Positions 18,784 to 28,275 of a stretch of 64,000 nucleotides of DNA are shown here, in pieces; position 1 is the first letter of the stretch, and each line of letters begins with the position of its first letter. The notes under the pieces are model-generated. The model searched no databases. It was not told the origin of the DNA and worked only from the letters and a program-made list of their open reading frames with translations. Source of the stretch: CAVPXC01 sp963709505 (GTDB lineage Bacteria > Chloroflexota > Anaerolineae > JAAEKA01); the NCBI GenBank assembly GCA_963709505.1, contig CAVPXC010000033.1:62001-126000 (forward strand), given 5' to 3'. The translations under genes and the position numbers were made by a program.

Positions 18784-20205
18784 TCACACTGTCTCGTCTT
18801 CGAGCAGGGAGATCGGGAGGACTATCGTAAACCGGCTGCCCGCGCCCGGCGCACTGTCCAGCCTAAGCCGGCCGCCGTGGGCCGTCACCAGGTCGCGGGC
18901 GAGGGTCAGGCCCAGGCCGAGACCCTGAGGAAAGCGACGGTCCCGGTCGCTGCGGTAGAACGGCTCGAAGACACGCTCCTGCTCCGCTTGATCGATGCCC
19001 GGCCCGGTGTCGCCGACTCGAATCCAGGTTTCCCGTCCGTCACTTCCTGCCTCCACGCTCACGGCACCCCCGGCCGGCGTGTACTTGACGGCATTGCTCA
19101 GCAGGTTGCCCACCGCTTGCGCCATGCGCCGGCGGTCGATGCTCACAGCCGGCAGCTGCGCTGCAATCGTCGCCTGCCACGCCAACCCCTTTTCCAGCGC
19201 CGCCGCCCGCCAGGGCAACAGAATCGGCGGCAACCATTCGTCCAGACGGGTCAGCTCACGATCGAGTACGACCACATCCTGCCCTTGCCCGTGGAGTTGC
19301 GCCAGGTCGTCCAACAGCGGCTGCATCCGCTCGATCTGCCCTTCGATGCCGCCCAATAGCTCGTCGCGGATCGCCGGATCGTCGCCCACTTCGCCGCGCA
19401 AGACGTGTACAGCCGAACGCATCGCGCCAAGCGGCCGGCCCAATTCATGCACGATGTTGGCCAGCGAACGCCGCCGCGTCTCCTCCAGCAAGCGCAGCCG
19501 CTCACCCAGGATGTTGACGGCGATCGAAAGCTGGCGAATCTCGCGCGGCCCCTGTTCTACAATGGGCGTCACTGCGCGGCCTTCTGAAAGATCTACCACG
19601 GCCGATGCCGTAGAGGTTATGGGCCGAGCCAGCCGACGGGCCAATAGAAACCCGATCATTGTACCCAGCACTAGCTCCAGCACTAGCGTAGCCAAAACAA
19701 ATTCGCGCATCCGGTTGACCAGCGACGACAGCCCTGACAGCGTCTGGATGACGCCCACGATGCCCACCACGTTGCCCGCGCCATCGGTGATCGGCACCAG
19801 CACCTCCGCGCTCTGCTCGGTCAGGCCGTAGGTGACCAACACGCTCTGCTGGCCCTGGATCGCCGTGGTGATGCCGGCCGGCTGCAGCGGCGGCGTAGTA
19901 GTGTCACTGCCCTGCCCCGCGGCAGCCAAAAGCCGGCCGTCAGGCGCCAAAAGCAGCACACGACCGTCCAACGAAACGGTCAGGTCGGCCACAAAGGCCT
20001 GAGCCTCAGCAGGGCTACCCAACACCTCCATCTGGCGCTGGATAGCCTCGCCAATGAGGGTCGCTCGTTCCGTAGCCCGCTGCGAGAGGTTTGCGAGCAG
20101 CACCTGCGTCTCCACCAGGTAAAGCAAGGCAATGGTAATCAGCGGCAGCACCAGCAAGAAGGGCAGGATGTGGCTGAGGACAAGCTGGCTGCGCAGGGTT
20201 CGCAT
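18784..20205 (-). CDS. Sensor histidine kinase with HAMP domain
   Basis: 473 residues. TM helix at 10-32, an extracytoplasmic sensor domain (about 33-165), a second TM helix (166-190), a HAMP linker, then HisKA with phosphoacceptor IVHELGRPLGAM (His near 254; the usual E-[LI]-[KR]-[ST]-P is ELGRPL here) and HATPase_c with NLLSNAVKYTPAGG, DTGPGI and GLGLGLTLA. It phosphorylates the OmpR-type regulator encoded 10 bases upstream in the same operon. Its position downstream of the Bat-type genes suggests envelope or stress sensing (inference). Confidence 0.93.
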   Translation of the reverse strand: MRTLRSQLVLSHILPFLLVLPLITIALLYLVETQVLLANLSQRATERATLIGEAIQRQMEVLGSPAEAQAFVADLTVSLDGRVLLLAPDGRLLAAAGQGSDTTTPPLQPAGITTAIQGQQSVLVTYGLTEQSAEVLVPITDGAGNVVGIVGVIQTLSGLSSLVNRMREFVLATLVLELVLGTMIGFLLARRLARPITSTASAVVDLSEGRAVTPIVEQGPREIRQLSIAVNILGERLRLLEETRRRSLANIVHELGRPLGAMRSAVHVLRGEVGDDPAIRDELLGGIEGQIERMQPLLDDLAQLHGQGQDVVVLDRELTRLDEWLPPILLPWRAAALEKGLAWQATIAAQLPAVSIDRRRMAQAVGNLLSNAVKYTPAGGAVSVEAGSDGRETWIRVGDTGPGIDQAEQERVFEPFYRSDRDRRFPQGLGLGLTLARDLVTAHGGRLRLDSAPGAGSRFTIVLPISLLEDETV

Positions 20206-20215
20206 GGCCCGTCCT

Positions 20216-20911
20216 CTACTCTTGAGCTATCAGCTTGTAGCCGACGCCGCGTACGTTGACAATGCGGCTAGGCTGGTTGGGGGTTTCCTCGATCTTCTCG
20301 CGCAACCAACGAATATGGACGTAAACTACCTGCGGCTCACCCGCAAACTCAGCCCCCCAGACGCGGGCGATCAGGTCGTCCACCGAGAGCACCTTGCCGG
20401 CCTCCAGCGCCAGCGCATGCAGCACGGCGAACTCGCGTGCGGTCAACTCCACCGGCCGGCCGGCCACGCTCACCGTGTGCGCCGCCGGATCGATCTCCAG
20501 ATCGCCGACGGTCAAACGCCCCGGATCCGCTTCGACGCCCGTCTGGACCGCGCTGCGCCGCAAAACAGCCTTGACGCGAGCCAGTAGTACGTCCGGGTTG
20601 AAGGGCTTGGTAATGTAATCGTCGGCGCCCAATTCCAGCCCCAGGATAGTATCCAGCTCACGGCGCCTAGCCGTCACAAAGATCACCGGCGTGTCGGCCT
20701 GCTGCTTGAACAGCCGCAGCGCGTCCAGGCCGTCCATGCCAGGCAGGCCCATGTCCAGCAAGACCAAGTCAGGCCGATCGCGCTGGGAGAGGGCCAGGGC
20801 ATCCTCAGCGCTGCCGGCAGTGCTTACCCGGTATCCGGCCTGTTCTAGCTGCAGACCCAGGCTGCGCCGCATTAACACGTCGTCGTCAACTACGAGAATG
20901 TGTGGGGGCAT
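20216..20911 (-). CDS. OmpR/PhoB-family response regulator
   Basis: 231 residues from ATG 20911. Receiver domain with acidic pocket VVDDD, phosphoacceptor Asp53 in LVLLDMGLPG, T/S in VTARRRE and Lys in ITKPFNP; C-terminal winged helix (VELTAREFAVLHALALEAGKVLSVDDL, VYVHIRWLREKIEE, IVNVRGVGYKL). The frame stays open upstream, but those residues come from the quasi-palindrome at 20957-21016, so the ATG before PPHILVVDDD is used. Partner of the downstream kinase. Confidence 0.95.
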   Translation of the reverse strand: MPPHILVVDDDVLMRRSLGLQLEQAGYRVSTAGSAEDALALSQRDRPDLVLLDMGLPGMDGLDALRLFKQQADTPVIFVTARRRELDTILGLELGADDYITKPFNPDVLLARVKAVLRRSAVQTGVEADPGRLTVGDLEIDPAAHTVSVAGRPVELTAREFAVLHALALEAGKVLSVDDLIARVWGAEFAGEPQVVYVHIRWLREKIEETPNQPSRIVNVRGVGYKLIAQE

Positions 20912-20956
20912 CGTCGGCTCGTTTTCATGGGCCGATTTTATCACGGTCCGAGTCAG

Positions 20957-21016
20957 GGGGCAAACAGTAAACAGTGAACAGTGAACGGTGAGCAGTCTGC
21001 ACTGTTTGCTGTTTAC
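20957..21016. repeat. Quasi-palindrome of AACAGTGA words
   Basis: The 5' arm repeats AAACAGTGAACAGTGAACGG; the 3' arm (20999-21016) reads CACTGTTTGCTGTTTACT. It lies between the response regulator start and the BatE-like stop. The same words recur at 24665-24680 and 24973-25008. Confidence 0.85.
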
Positions 21017-21034
21017 TTCGAACGTTGGCACCCA

Positions 21035-21683
21035 TCAAGCCTGATCACCAACGGGTTGAGAAAGAGTTGGCGGTGTGTGTGTCTGCGCGCCGAAGGTCAC
21101 GCGGCCGGCCAGCGACACGCCGGTGATCAGCACAAAGAGCAAGGCGATCACAGCCGCGTAACGCAGCGCCGCCGGCCGGCTGCCTGGCTGGAAGTGCCGG
21201 TAGGCTAGCACGAGAAAGCCCAGGAGGAACCAGGCGCCCAGCGCCAGCAGCGCCAGCTCGTTGACGGTCAGCCAGTGGCTGCCGGTCTCGGCCAGGACTC
21301 CCAGGACACCGGCAGGCTGGGGCGCAGCGACCTTGGCCTGGCTGCGGGCCTGCGCCAGGTTCTGGCGCACGTCGGCGTCACGCGGGGTCAGTTGGGCGGC
21401 CTGTTCGTAGCTCACGATGGCCCGGCCCAGGTTGCCCTGCTGGTAATAGGCGTTGCCCAGGTTGTAAAACAGGGCGCCATCGCGCACACCCTGCGCTACG
21501 AGCTGCTCGTAGATCTGCACTGCCTCGGCGGTGTGGCCGGATTCGACCAGCGCATTGGCCGCCGACACCGCCCGCTGGTCGGCCTGGACGCCGCCCAACA
21601 GCGCGCTGGCTGGTCATCAACAGGCCGGCGACCAACGCCAGGCCGATCAGGGGAAAAACAAGGAATGTTCGCTTCATCGTCAT
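21035..21683 (-). CDS. BatE-like TPR membrane protein (one apparent frameshift)
   Basis: N-terminal signal/TM (MKRTFLVFPLIGLALVAGLLM) from 21683, a break near 21602, then two TPR units (AVSAANALVESGHTAEAVQIYEQLV; DGALFYNLGNAYYQQGNLGRAIVSYEQAAQLTP) and two C-terminal TM helices (ELALLALGAWFLLGFLVLAY; AAVIALLFVLITGVSL). Removing one base joins the parts into about 215 residues. Last gene of the Bat cluster, 12 bases after batD; TPR-plus-membrane layout matches BatE proteins, which scaffold the complex at the membrane. Confidence 0.75.
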
Positions 21684-21695
21684 GTCCTCAGGAAG

Positions 21696-23580
21696 TTACA
21701 GGGCCAAATCCAACGCGTCGATGACCTGCTCGGTCTGCGTCAACACGTCGTCGCTTGCAGGCAGTGAGCCCACAGGGGCAAAGCGACCCATCTCGCTCTG
21801 CGTCAGGATCGACTGCACACGGCTGGCCACGGTTGTATCGACGCCGGCCGCCAGCAGCGCATCGAAGACACCCTGCTGGGTCAGCCCGATCACCGAACGG
21901 TTCAACTTGACGCCGATGTACTCGGTCAGGATGCGTCCGGCCGCGGCAAAGGGATCGACCTGGTGTTGGCGGGCCTGCTTGAGAGCCTGATGCGCCTCTT
22001 TGGCGGCTTTCTGGCTGCGCAACGCGCCGGCGTTGACTTGCGCATACTGCAAGCGCCGCTGCCACAGGGTTTGGCCGGCTATCAGAGCTAGCGGCACACC
22101 CCACAATAACCAATACGCAGGCCGCTGCGGCAGCGACTGTGCCGCGTTGCTCCATTTAGCTGGAGCCGGCTTGAGCGGCCGGATGGTTGGCGCGCTTGAG
22201 ACCAGAGTGGGCGCTTTGGCGGCCGCCGCATCCGCAGTGCTCGGCGCAGCCGCAGCCGCTGCGGCATCAGGCGCCACGTTTACCTGTGACGCCTCACCGC
22301 GCACGGTCTGGTAGGTGCCTTGCGCCGGATCAAAGTAGCTAAACTCGACCGCGGGCAGGGTAAGCTGGCCAGCCTGGGTGGGCACCAACACCCGTTCGTA
22401 GGTGCGTGTGCCAGCGAACTTGCCGTCGGCAAACTGGGCGTCGGTCTGTGTCTTGCTGTCAAACGCTCGCCATTCGGCCGCAGCGGGCCATGTCGGGTCG
22501 GCCAGTGTTTCCAGGTTGCCCTGGCCGCGGATGGCGAAACGCTGGGTGACGGCGTCACCCACTTGGAGGTCAGCTCTGTCCGTAGACACAGCAGATGCAA
22601 TCTCAAACTTGCCCACGGCGCCTTGGAAGCTGTCCGGCGCGCCGGCCGGTAAAGGCTTCACGTCCAGCGTCACTGCTTCGCTCTCGACAGTCACACCGCG
22701 CGAGCCGAGGAAATCGCTGGGTACGACCAGCGTAGCCGGGTCGACGGTGAGCTGGCCAGAAACGGTCGGGAAGAGCACGGTCTGCAACTCGGTGACCAGG
22801 TATCTACGACCGGCTGCCTCAATGCTGTATTCCTTTTGGTCTGGGAGTTGTTTGCTCCAAAAGCCAGTGAATGCCGGTGGTTGATACTCTATCTGGCGAT
22901 ACGGGTTGGTCGTGCGGTAGAAGCGCAGGGTGTAGAGCACCTGCTCGCTCTGGTAAGGGGTCGGATTATCCAAAGTTGCTTCGAGATAGAAGTCCTGGCC
23001 GCTAAGTCGGCTGGGGGCCTGAGCAGGGTCCAAAGGCTGCGCCGACGCGTAGGGCAATTGCTCGGCAAGCTGGCTCAGTTGATCCAGCAGGGCCGCCGGA
23101 TCCATGCCCGGACCAAAGAGATCGGGAAGACCTCCGAAGCCCGGAGGATTGGATGCGGATGGCTGTTGTGCCTGACCGGCGCCCTGTGTCGCGGTCACCG
23201 CGATCGGCTCGGTGGCGAAGACCTGGCCGCCCACCTCCACCGTGATCGGACCAATGACCAGATCGCCGGCGCGCGCCGGGCGCAGGCGGTATTGGGTGAT
23301 ACTTTGACCCGTCGTAGCGCCGTTGACCATGCTGAGCTGCCGGCCGCTGCTGGTTCCCACCACCTCGAAGCCATCCAGCGCCGGAAGCACCGGCTGGCCG
23401 GGTTGACCCGCGCTCGGAGTCCACGGCGATGCTGAGCGTCAGCATCTCGTCGGTGCTTAGGCTCGTGCGGTCGACGCTGGCCGTTACCGGGCTCCCCTGA
23501 GCCGACGCGGGCAGCGCGGCCAGAGCCAACAGCAGGATGCCTAGCAGGATGATTGAAAGTTGCTTTGCTGTGGTTTTCAT
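21696..23580 (-). CDS. BatD-like secreted/membrane protein (one apparent frameshift)
   Basis: Signal peptide MKTTAKQLSIILLGILLLALAALPASAQ, then beta-sandwich BatD repeats starting TASVDRTSLSTDEMLTLSIAVD. After a break in a GGG run near 23409 the frame continues VLPALDGFEVVGTSSGRQLS...; further blocks ITVEVGGQVFATEPI and FYLEATLDNPTPYQSEQVLYTLRFYRT are characteristic of BatD. A TM helix (YWLLWGVPLALIAGQTLW) precedes a cytoplasmic helical tail. About 627 residues after removing one base. GAGGAA precedes the ATG. It is an extracytoplasmic component of the MoxR/vWA/Bat system. Confidence 0.82.
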
Positions 23581-23709
23581 CTTTGTGTTCCTCGCTTTCC
23601 TGATAACCGCGGACTGCGGAGGCGCGGATCAGAATTGCCCGCGGAGTTTCATAGCGGTTGCCGAAGAGACCCAGCGTACGGGGTCACGACCGGGACATGA
23701 AAGAGTATC

Positions 23710-24639
23710 TTACCAATCCTGCACTGGAGGCCGGCTGCGAACTTTGAGAATTTGTCCCAAACGGCCCTGAAACGTATCGGACTTGCCGGCGATAGCCGCC
23801 AGCAGTTGTTTGGCCTGGTCTTGCGTCATGCGCTGGCCGGGAGCAAGCTGCGATCCGGGCCGCGGTTGGCCGTCCTGTTGTTTTCCAGACTGGCCCTGTC
23901 CTTGACTCTTCTGCTCGCCTTGATCCTGCGACTGGCCATCTTGACCCTGCTGCTTGTCGCCCTGTTGACCGTCCTTCGGCTGATCCTGCTGGCCCTGATC
24001 GCTTTGCGACGGGTCCTGCTGGTCCTGATTCTGTTGATCTTGTTGGCCTTGGCCATCCTGCGACTGATTCTGCTGATCTTGCTTCTGCTGATCCTGCTTT
24101 TGCTGATCTTGGCTCTGCTGATCTTGCTTTTGCTGATCTTGGCTCTGCTGATCTTGCTGTTGCTGGTCCTGCTTTTGCTGATCCTGCTCTTGTTGATCTT
24201 GCTTCTGTTGCTGCAAGGCCAGCTCCAGGTTGTGTTTAGCATCCACATCGTCGGGATTGCGTAACAGCGCCTGCCGGTACGACTCGATGGCCGCTTCCCA
24301 GCTCTTGGTGTTGTAGGCCGAGTTGCCGGCATTGAAGAGACTGGCTTGCGCCACTTTGTCAGCCTGGGGGAAAGACGCCGCTTTTTGCAGCTCCTTCAGC
24401 GCCTCCTCGTACTTGCCTTCACGGTAGAGCACGTTGGCTGCGTTGTAGAACGGCTCGGCTAACGCCGGCGACTTTGCCTGCGCCTGCTGGTACGAGCGCA
24501 AGGCCTCTTCGTAGGCTTGTTGTGCAAACGCCTCGTTCCCAGTACCGGTCAGCTTCGCCGCCGACGGGCTGCACGCCGTCACCAACAGCGCCAGCGCCGT
24601 CAGTCCAACAATCGTCAAGATTATCTTTGTATACGTCAT
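23710..24639 (-). CDS. BatC-like TPR lipoprotein with Gln/Asp-rich repeats
   Basis: Lipoprotein signal (IILTIVGLTALALLVTAC) followed by three TPR units (NEAFAQQAYEEALRSYQQAQ; AEPFYNAANVLYREGKYEEALKEL; ASLFNAGNSAYNTKSWEAAIESYRQALLRNP) and then more than 100 residues of Q/D/K-rich repeats (units such as QQKQDQQSQD), ending in a short conserved helix MTQDQAKQLLAAIAG. The last helix after a low-complexity stretch is the usual BatC layout. The start could also be ATG 24648. The repeat zone (24040-24215) is an imperfect 12-15 bp tandem array and prone to length variation. Confidence 0.82.
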   Translation of the reverse strand: MTYTKIILTIVGLTALALLVTACSPSAAKLTGTGNEAFAQQAYEEALRSYQQAQAKSPALAEPFYNAANVLYREGKYEEALKELQKAASFPQADKVAQASLFNAGNSAYNTKSWEAAIESYRQALLRNPDDVDAKHNLELALQQQKQDQQEQDQQKQDQQQQDQQSQDQQKQDQQSQDQQKQDQQKQDQQNQSQDGQGQQDQQNQDQQDPSQSDQGQQDQPKDGQQGDKQQGQDGQSQDQGEQKSQGQGQSGKQQDGQPRPGSQLAPGQRMTQDQAKQLLAAIAGKSDTFQGRLGQILKVRSRPPVQDW

Positions 24640-24701
24640 AGTTACCATCCGTTAGATAAGGCCAATAGGGAACAGTGAACTAGCCATTTGACCCTTTTGT
24701 G

Positions 24702-24806
24702 AGCGTCGGTCGAGTAGGTACTGGCGGCGTGATATCGAGATGTTCAGTGTTCAAAGCAAACTCGCATCAGCCGAGACTTGCCGCCAGGACCGTATCGAGA
24801 CCTTTC
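24702..24806. repeat. About 105-bp inverted-repeat element, copy 1
   Basis: One end reads GTCGAGTAGGTACTGGCGGC and the other CTTGCCGCCAGGACCGTATCGAG, its approximate reverse complement. It is related to the elements at 24832-24932 and 62165-62270 and lies between batC and batB. Confidence 0.7.
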
Positions 24807-24831
24807 AAACCGGACAATCTGCTCAATTCAC

Positions 24832-24932
24832 GGGTCTCGATACGGGTCTGGCGGCAGTTATCGATAGTTGGAAGCATCAGGTACTCAAGCTGATCGTCGG
24901 TAAAGCGCCGCCAGACCCTACTCGACCCACGC
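24832..24932. repeat. About 101-bp inverted-repeat element, copy 2
   Basis: The ends are GTCTCGATACGGGTCTGGCGGC and GCGCCGCCAGACCCTACTCGAC. The interior AAGCATCAGGTACTCAAGCTGATC resembles the interior of the copy at 62.2 kb. It is in tandem with copy 1; the outermost arms (24702 and 24932) also pair with each other. Confidence 0.7.
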
Positions 24933-24972
24933 GCACGAAACTTCCCATCAAAACTGCCAGGCAGCTAGTCTC

Positions 24973-25008
24973 TGTTCACTGTTCACTGTTTACTTTTTAC
25001 TGTTCACT
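24973..25008. repeat. AACAGTGA-type word array at the batB stop codon
   Basis: TGTTCACTGTTCACTG-type words (reverse arm) run across the batB stop; a short matching forward arm (AACAGTGAAC) is at 24671-24680, beyond the two 105-bp elements. The last codons of batB (S-E-Q-stop) are part of the array. Confidence 0.75.
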
Positions 25009-26050
25009 AACCGCCGGGCGCACCCGCTGCATCCACGTCCGAGCCGCCCGCTGACTGATCCGATCGGGGATCAGCTCGGCCAGCACCAGCGCCATAAACG
25101 CCAGTGCCAGGAAGATCTGGTAGCGCTCAGTCAGGCGGATTGCCTGGCGGCTCTGTAGCTGGGCCTTCTGCAGGCCATCGATCTCGGCCAGCAGACTAGC
25201 CAGTTCGCTGCCGTCCGCAGTGGCGCGGTAGTACTGGCCGCCGCCGGTTTTGGCGATCTCTTGAAGAGTCGTCTCGATCCATACGGGAGATAATCGGGTT
25301 GCCCTGGGCATCCTGCTTGAAGCCGGTCACCCGGCCGCTGCGATCGGTCTCCGGCACCGGCTCGCCCTCAGACGTGCCAAAGCCGATGGTATAGATCAAC
25401 ACACCTTGCTTGGCGGCCTCCTGCGCTGCAGCCAGCGGATCGCTCTCCACATCCTCGCCATCGGTCATCACCACCAGCACCTTCTGGCTGGCCAGCTTGG
25501 AATCGAAGGCCTGCTCGGCCGTGCGAATCGCATCGCCGATCACTGTGCCGGGGCGAGAAATCAGCCCGGGGCCGGCGTCCTTCAGATAGTTGAGCGCCGT
25601 GGTGTAGTCCGAGGTCAGCGGCACCTGGGTGAAAGCGGCGCCGGAGAAGGGTACAATGCCGATCTCGTCGCCATCGAGCTGCTGCGTCAGGTCGCGTATC
25701 TCAAGCTTGGCCCGATCCAGCCGGGAGGGCTTGATGTCCTCGACCAACATGCTTTGCGAAACGTCCAGGGCCACCATCACCTGCAGGCCCTCCTGGTCGA
25801 TCACTTGGGTCTCGCTGCCCCACTGGGGCCGGGCAATGGCGATGATCAACATGGCCAGGGCAAAGAGCCCGAGAGCCGCCTGCAAACGCCGGCCGCGCCA
25901 GTTGACCGTAGCGCTCAACCGCTGGATCAAGGTGGCATCTCCCAGGCGATTTAGTGCTCGCTGGCGCTGTTTTCCTGCCCAAAGCAGAAACAAAGCCGAC
26001 AGAGGCACCAGGATGAGAGCGATCAGGAATTGCGGATGTGCGAATGTCAT
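24997..26050 (-). CDS. BatB-like von Willebrand A membrane protein (one apparent frameshift)
   Basis: TM helices at residues 8-25 and about 57-75, then ARPQWGSETQ and a vWA domain with MIDAS DVSQS, threonine in PLTSDYTT and MTDGED. After a break near 25276 the frame continues ETTLQEIAKTGGGQYYRATADGSELASLL and a last TM helix (YQIFLALAFMALVLAELI). About 350 residues. AGGAG precedes the ATG. It belongs with batA as the paired vWA subunits thought to assemble with MoxR ATPase and DUF58. Confidence 0.88.
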
Positions 26051-26067
26051 TATGAACTCCTATCCCA

Positions 26068-26166
26068 AAGTGTCATGCTGAGACCCCGCATCCCCGGCGG
26101 TATCGCAAACGAATGACATGGAGCATGGACCCGCATCCCGGGATGCGGGGTCTCAGCATGACACTT
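26068..26166. repeat. Inverted repeat AAGTGTCATGCTGAGACCCCGCATCC
   Basis: Arms of about 25 bases (26068-26093 and 26141-26166) pair nearly perfectly around a 47-base loop in the batA-batB gap. The core GTCATGCTGAGA is a common extragenic repeat word in environmental bacteria. It is distinct from the degenerate word family. Confidence 0.88.
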
Positions 26167-26178
26167 ACGAAAATACAG

Positions 26179-27207
26179 TCACGGCGCCGTTCTGAAAATC
26201 GTCTGCTTCAACAGCATCGCGGCCAGCAGAAGCAGCAGCGCCGGCGCCATCAGCCAGCCGGCCAGTTCCTGGTACTGGTTGAACACCTGCACCTCGACCT
26301 GGGACTTTTCCAGTTTGTCTATCGAGTTGTAGATTGCCTTCAAGCCGCGGCTGTCTTCGGCTCGAAAGTACTTGCCGCCGGTCATGTCGGCCACCTGGCG
26401 CAGAGTTTCCTCGTCGATCTCGCTCTCCTGATAGGCGATCTGGGTGCCGCCGAACATGTCCTGCACCGGCACCGGAACCTGGCCCGGCGTGGCTGCGCCG
26501 ACGGTGTAAATCTTGATGCCCAGCGCCTTGGCCGCCTCGGCTGCGGTCAGCGGGTCGATCTCGCCGGCGTTGTGCACACCGTCGGTGAGCAGGATCATCA
26601 CCCTACTCTTAGCTTCGCTTTGGGCCAGCATATTAGCCGCGTTGGCGATGCCCAGGCCGATGGCGGTGCCGTCGTCCAGGCCGAGGTCGGTGGCTAGCTC
26701 CACCTGCTGCAGCGACCGATCGAGCGCGTTGCGGTCCAGCGTCAGCGGCGCCTGGCTAAAGGCCTCGCTGGCAAACACCACCAGACCGATCTTGTCGTAG
26801 GGGCGCTTGCCGATAAAGTCGCCGATCACTTGCTTGGCCGCTTCCAGCCGGTTCTTGGGCTGAAAGTCTAGTGAGGCCATGCTGCCGGAAATGTCCAAGG
26901 CCAGCGCGATATCAACACCCTCGCCTTTGATCGTCTCTTTACCCTGCACGATCTGCGGCCGGGCCAGCGCCACCACCATCAATGCGATGGCCAGCAACCG
27001 CATCGCCGCCAACACGGGCCGAAAGGTAACTCGCCACGAGCGGGGCAGCCCGCGGGCCATACTGGCGGCGGCGTAGCTCAGGGTGGCCGGCAAGCCCCTA
27101 GACTGGGCCTTTCTCGGAAGAAAGGTCCAGTCTTTGAGTGCCAACAGCGCTACAACCAACAACAGGCCGAGCAGCCACGGGTTTGCAAACTGAAAGTCCG
27201 TGTTCAT
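26179..27207 (-). CDS. BatA-like von Willebrand A membrane protein
   Basis: 342 residues. TM at 8-25, the segment LPRSWRVTFRPVLAAMRLLAIALMVVALARPQ containing TM2, then a vWA domain with MIDAS DISGS (about residue 106), an LTDG motif IV and a C-terminal TM helix (MAPALLLLLAAMLL). The ATG overlaps the stop of the upstream gene (ATGA). Residues KDWTFLPRKAQSRGLP, just after TM1, are encoded by a copy of the 30.5-kb hairpin repeat, an unusual in-frame insertion. It is a membrane vWA partner of the MoxR ATPase. Confidence 0.92.
   Translation of the reverse strand: MNTDFQFANPWLLGLLLVVALLALKDWTFLPRKAQSRGLPATLSYAAASMARGLPRSWRVTFRPVLAAMRLLAIALMVVALARPQIVQGKETIKGEGVDIALALDISGSMASLDFQPKNRLEAAKQVIGDFIGKRPYDKIGLVVFASEAFSQAPLTLDRNALDRSLQQVELATDLGLDDGTAIGLGIANAANMLAQSEAKSRVMILLTDGVHNAGEIDPLTAAEAAKALGIKIYTVGAATPGQVPVPVQDMFGGTQIAYQESEIDEETLRQVADMTGGKYFRAEDSRGLKAIYNSIDKLEKSQVEVQVFNQYQELAGWLMAPALLLLLAAMLLKQTIFRTAP
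27101..27132. repeat. Hairpin repeat copy embedded in batA
   Basis: GACTGGGCCTTTCT and AGAAAGGTCCAGTC arms around CGGA match the stem of the tandem array at 30529-30732 (GGTCCAGTC...GACTGGACC). It sits inside the coding frame near the batA N-terminus. Confidence 0.85.
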
Positions 27208-28214
27208 GCCACATTCTCCATAGGTTGCGTTGCGGCCCGCCGAGTTCCGACCGTCGATTGGGCCTTGGTCGGCGTTGCGCCGCCGTTTGCCTCATCGGCG
27301 GCCGGCAAAGGCTTGGTGGCCTCGACGATCATGCGCGCCCGGGCCAACAGCCGATCTGCGCTCTCCGCGTCGGGGGTATATTCCGAAAACTTGATAAGAT
27401 CGCTCTCCTGCAAAAAGGCGATCAATAGTGCCATCACCTCGGGCGACATATCGGTGCGCATCAGGTCAGGCCGGATCTCGCCGGTTGTGCGTTCCAGCGC
27501 CGGGATATCATAGCGTCTTTCCACATAGATGCGCACAGTATCGGAGACCAGGGTGGTATGTTCCTTGAAACGACCTTGCTCGGGCAGGCGCATCCCTTCG
27601 ATGAGGGTCAGGCCGTCCAGCGCCACTTCGTGGGGCAGCCTGTTATCAACGGCCACTTTCGGTCTGCGCGCACGCCACACGATTGCGGCAGCCAGCGCTG
27701 CCACAACGGCGAGGCCGGCAAGGATCCACGGCCAGACGGCCGGAAGCGGCAGGCTGGCCTGGGGCTTGATGTCCCGGAGATCGGCGTCGCTTGCCTGTAG
27801 AACCGAAGCGATCGCCACAACGGCCGGTGCGGCCGTCACGGCCTGCAAGTTGCCCTGGCCATCCGTTACGCTTACCTCCAGCGCCGGCGTGTTAAACGAT
27901 CCGGGCTGGAACAGGCGCGTGTCGATAGTGGCCGTCGTAGTCTCGGTGCCGTCGTCGTTGACTGTCGTCGTCGCCGGCGACTGGGATACCACCGTGAAAT
28001 CGCCCCAGGCGGGTGCAATCTGAGGCAGGATCACCTGGTAGCCGGCCGGGTGGGTCACGGCCAGGGTCAGTTGGACAGGATCCCCCACGGTGAACTGACC
28101 GTCAGGCGCGCTTAACCTCGCCATGACGGGACCATTGCCTTGTGCGTTTGCCTGTCCGATTGTCATCAGCAGCAACGCCAGGAGCAACGGGAACAGGTGC
28201 AGTCTTTTGTGCAT
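27204..28214 (-). CDS. DUF4381/BatD-like membrane protein of the Bat operon
   Basis: 336 residues. Signal peptide (HLFPLLLALLLMTIGQANA), an extracytoplasmic beta domain (FTVGDPVQLTLAVTHPAGYQVILP, TIDTRLFQPGSFNTPALEVSVTD), a TM helix (VWPWILAGLAVVAALAAAIVW) and a cytoplasmic helical domain (RFKEHTTLVSDTVRIYVERRYDIPALERTTGEI) of the kind found in DUF4381 proteins between DUF58 and the vWA genes. GGAG precedes the ATG. Probably senses or binds in the periplasmic-side space and links to the vWA proteins. Confidence 0.82.
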   Translation of the reverse strand: MHKRLHLFPLLLALLLMTIGQANAQGNGPVMARLSAPDGQFTVGDPVQLTLAVTHPAGYQVILPQIAPAWGDFTVVSQSPATTTVNDDGTETTTATIDTRLFQPGSFNTPALEVSVTDGQGNLQAVTAAPAVVAIASVLQASDADLRDIKPQASLPLPAVWPWILAGLAVVAALAAAIVWRARRPKVAVDNRLPHEVALDGLTLIEGMRLPEQGRFKEHTTLVSDTVRIYVERRYDIPALERTTGEIRPDLMRTDMSPEVMALLIAFLQESDLIKFSEYTPDAESADRLLARARMIVEATKPLPAADEANGGATPTKAQSTVGTRRAATQPMENVA

Positions 28215-28225
28215 GATACATCTCC

Positions 28226-28275
28226 GACATTAACAATTGTCAATTGTCAATTGACAATTGACAATTGTTAATGTC
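28226..28275. repeat. Perfect 50-bp palindrome of CAATTGTCAATTG words
   Basis: The 50 bases equal their own reverse complement with no mismatch and no loop. It starts 12 bases upstream of the ATG of the DUF4381-like gene and includes the stop codon of the DUF58 gene. Confidence 0.97.
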
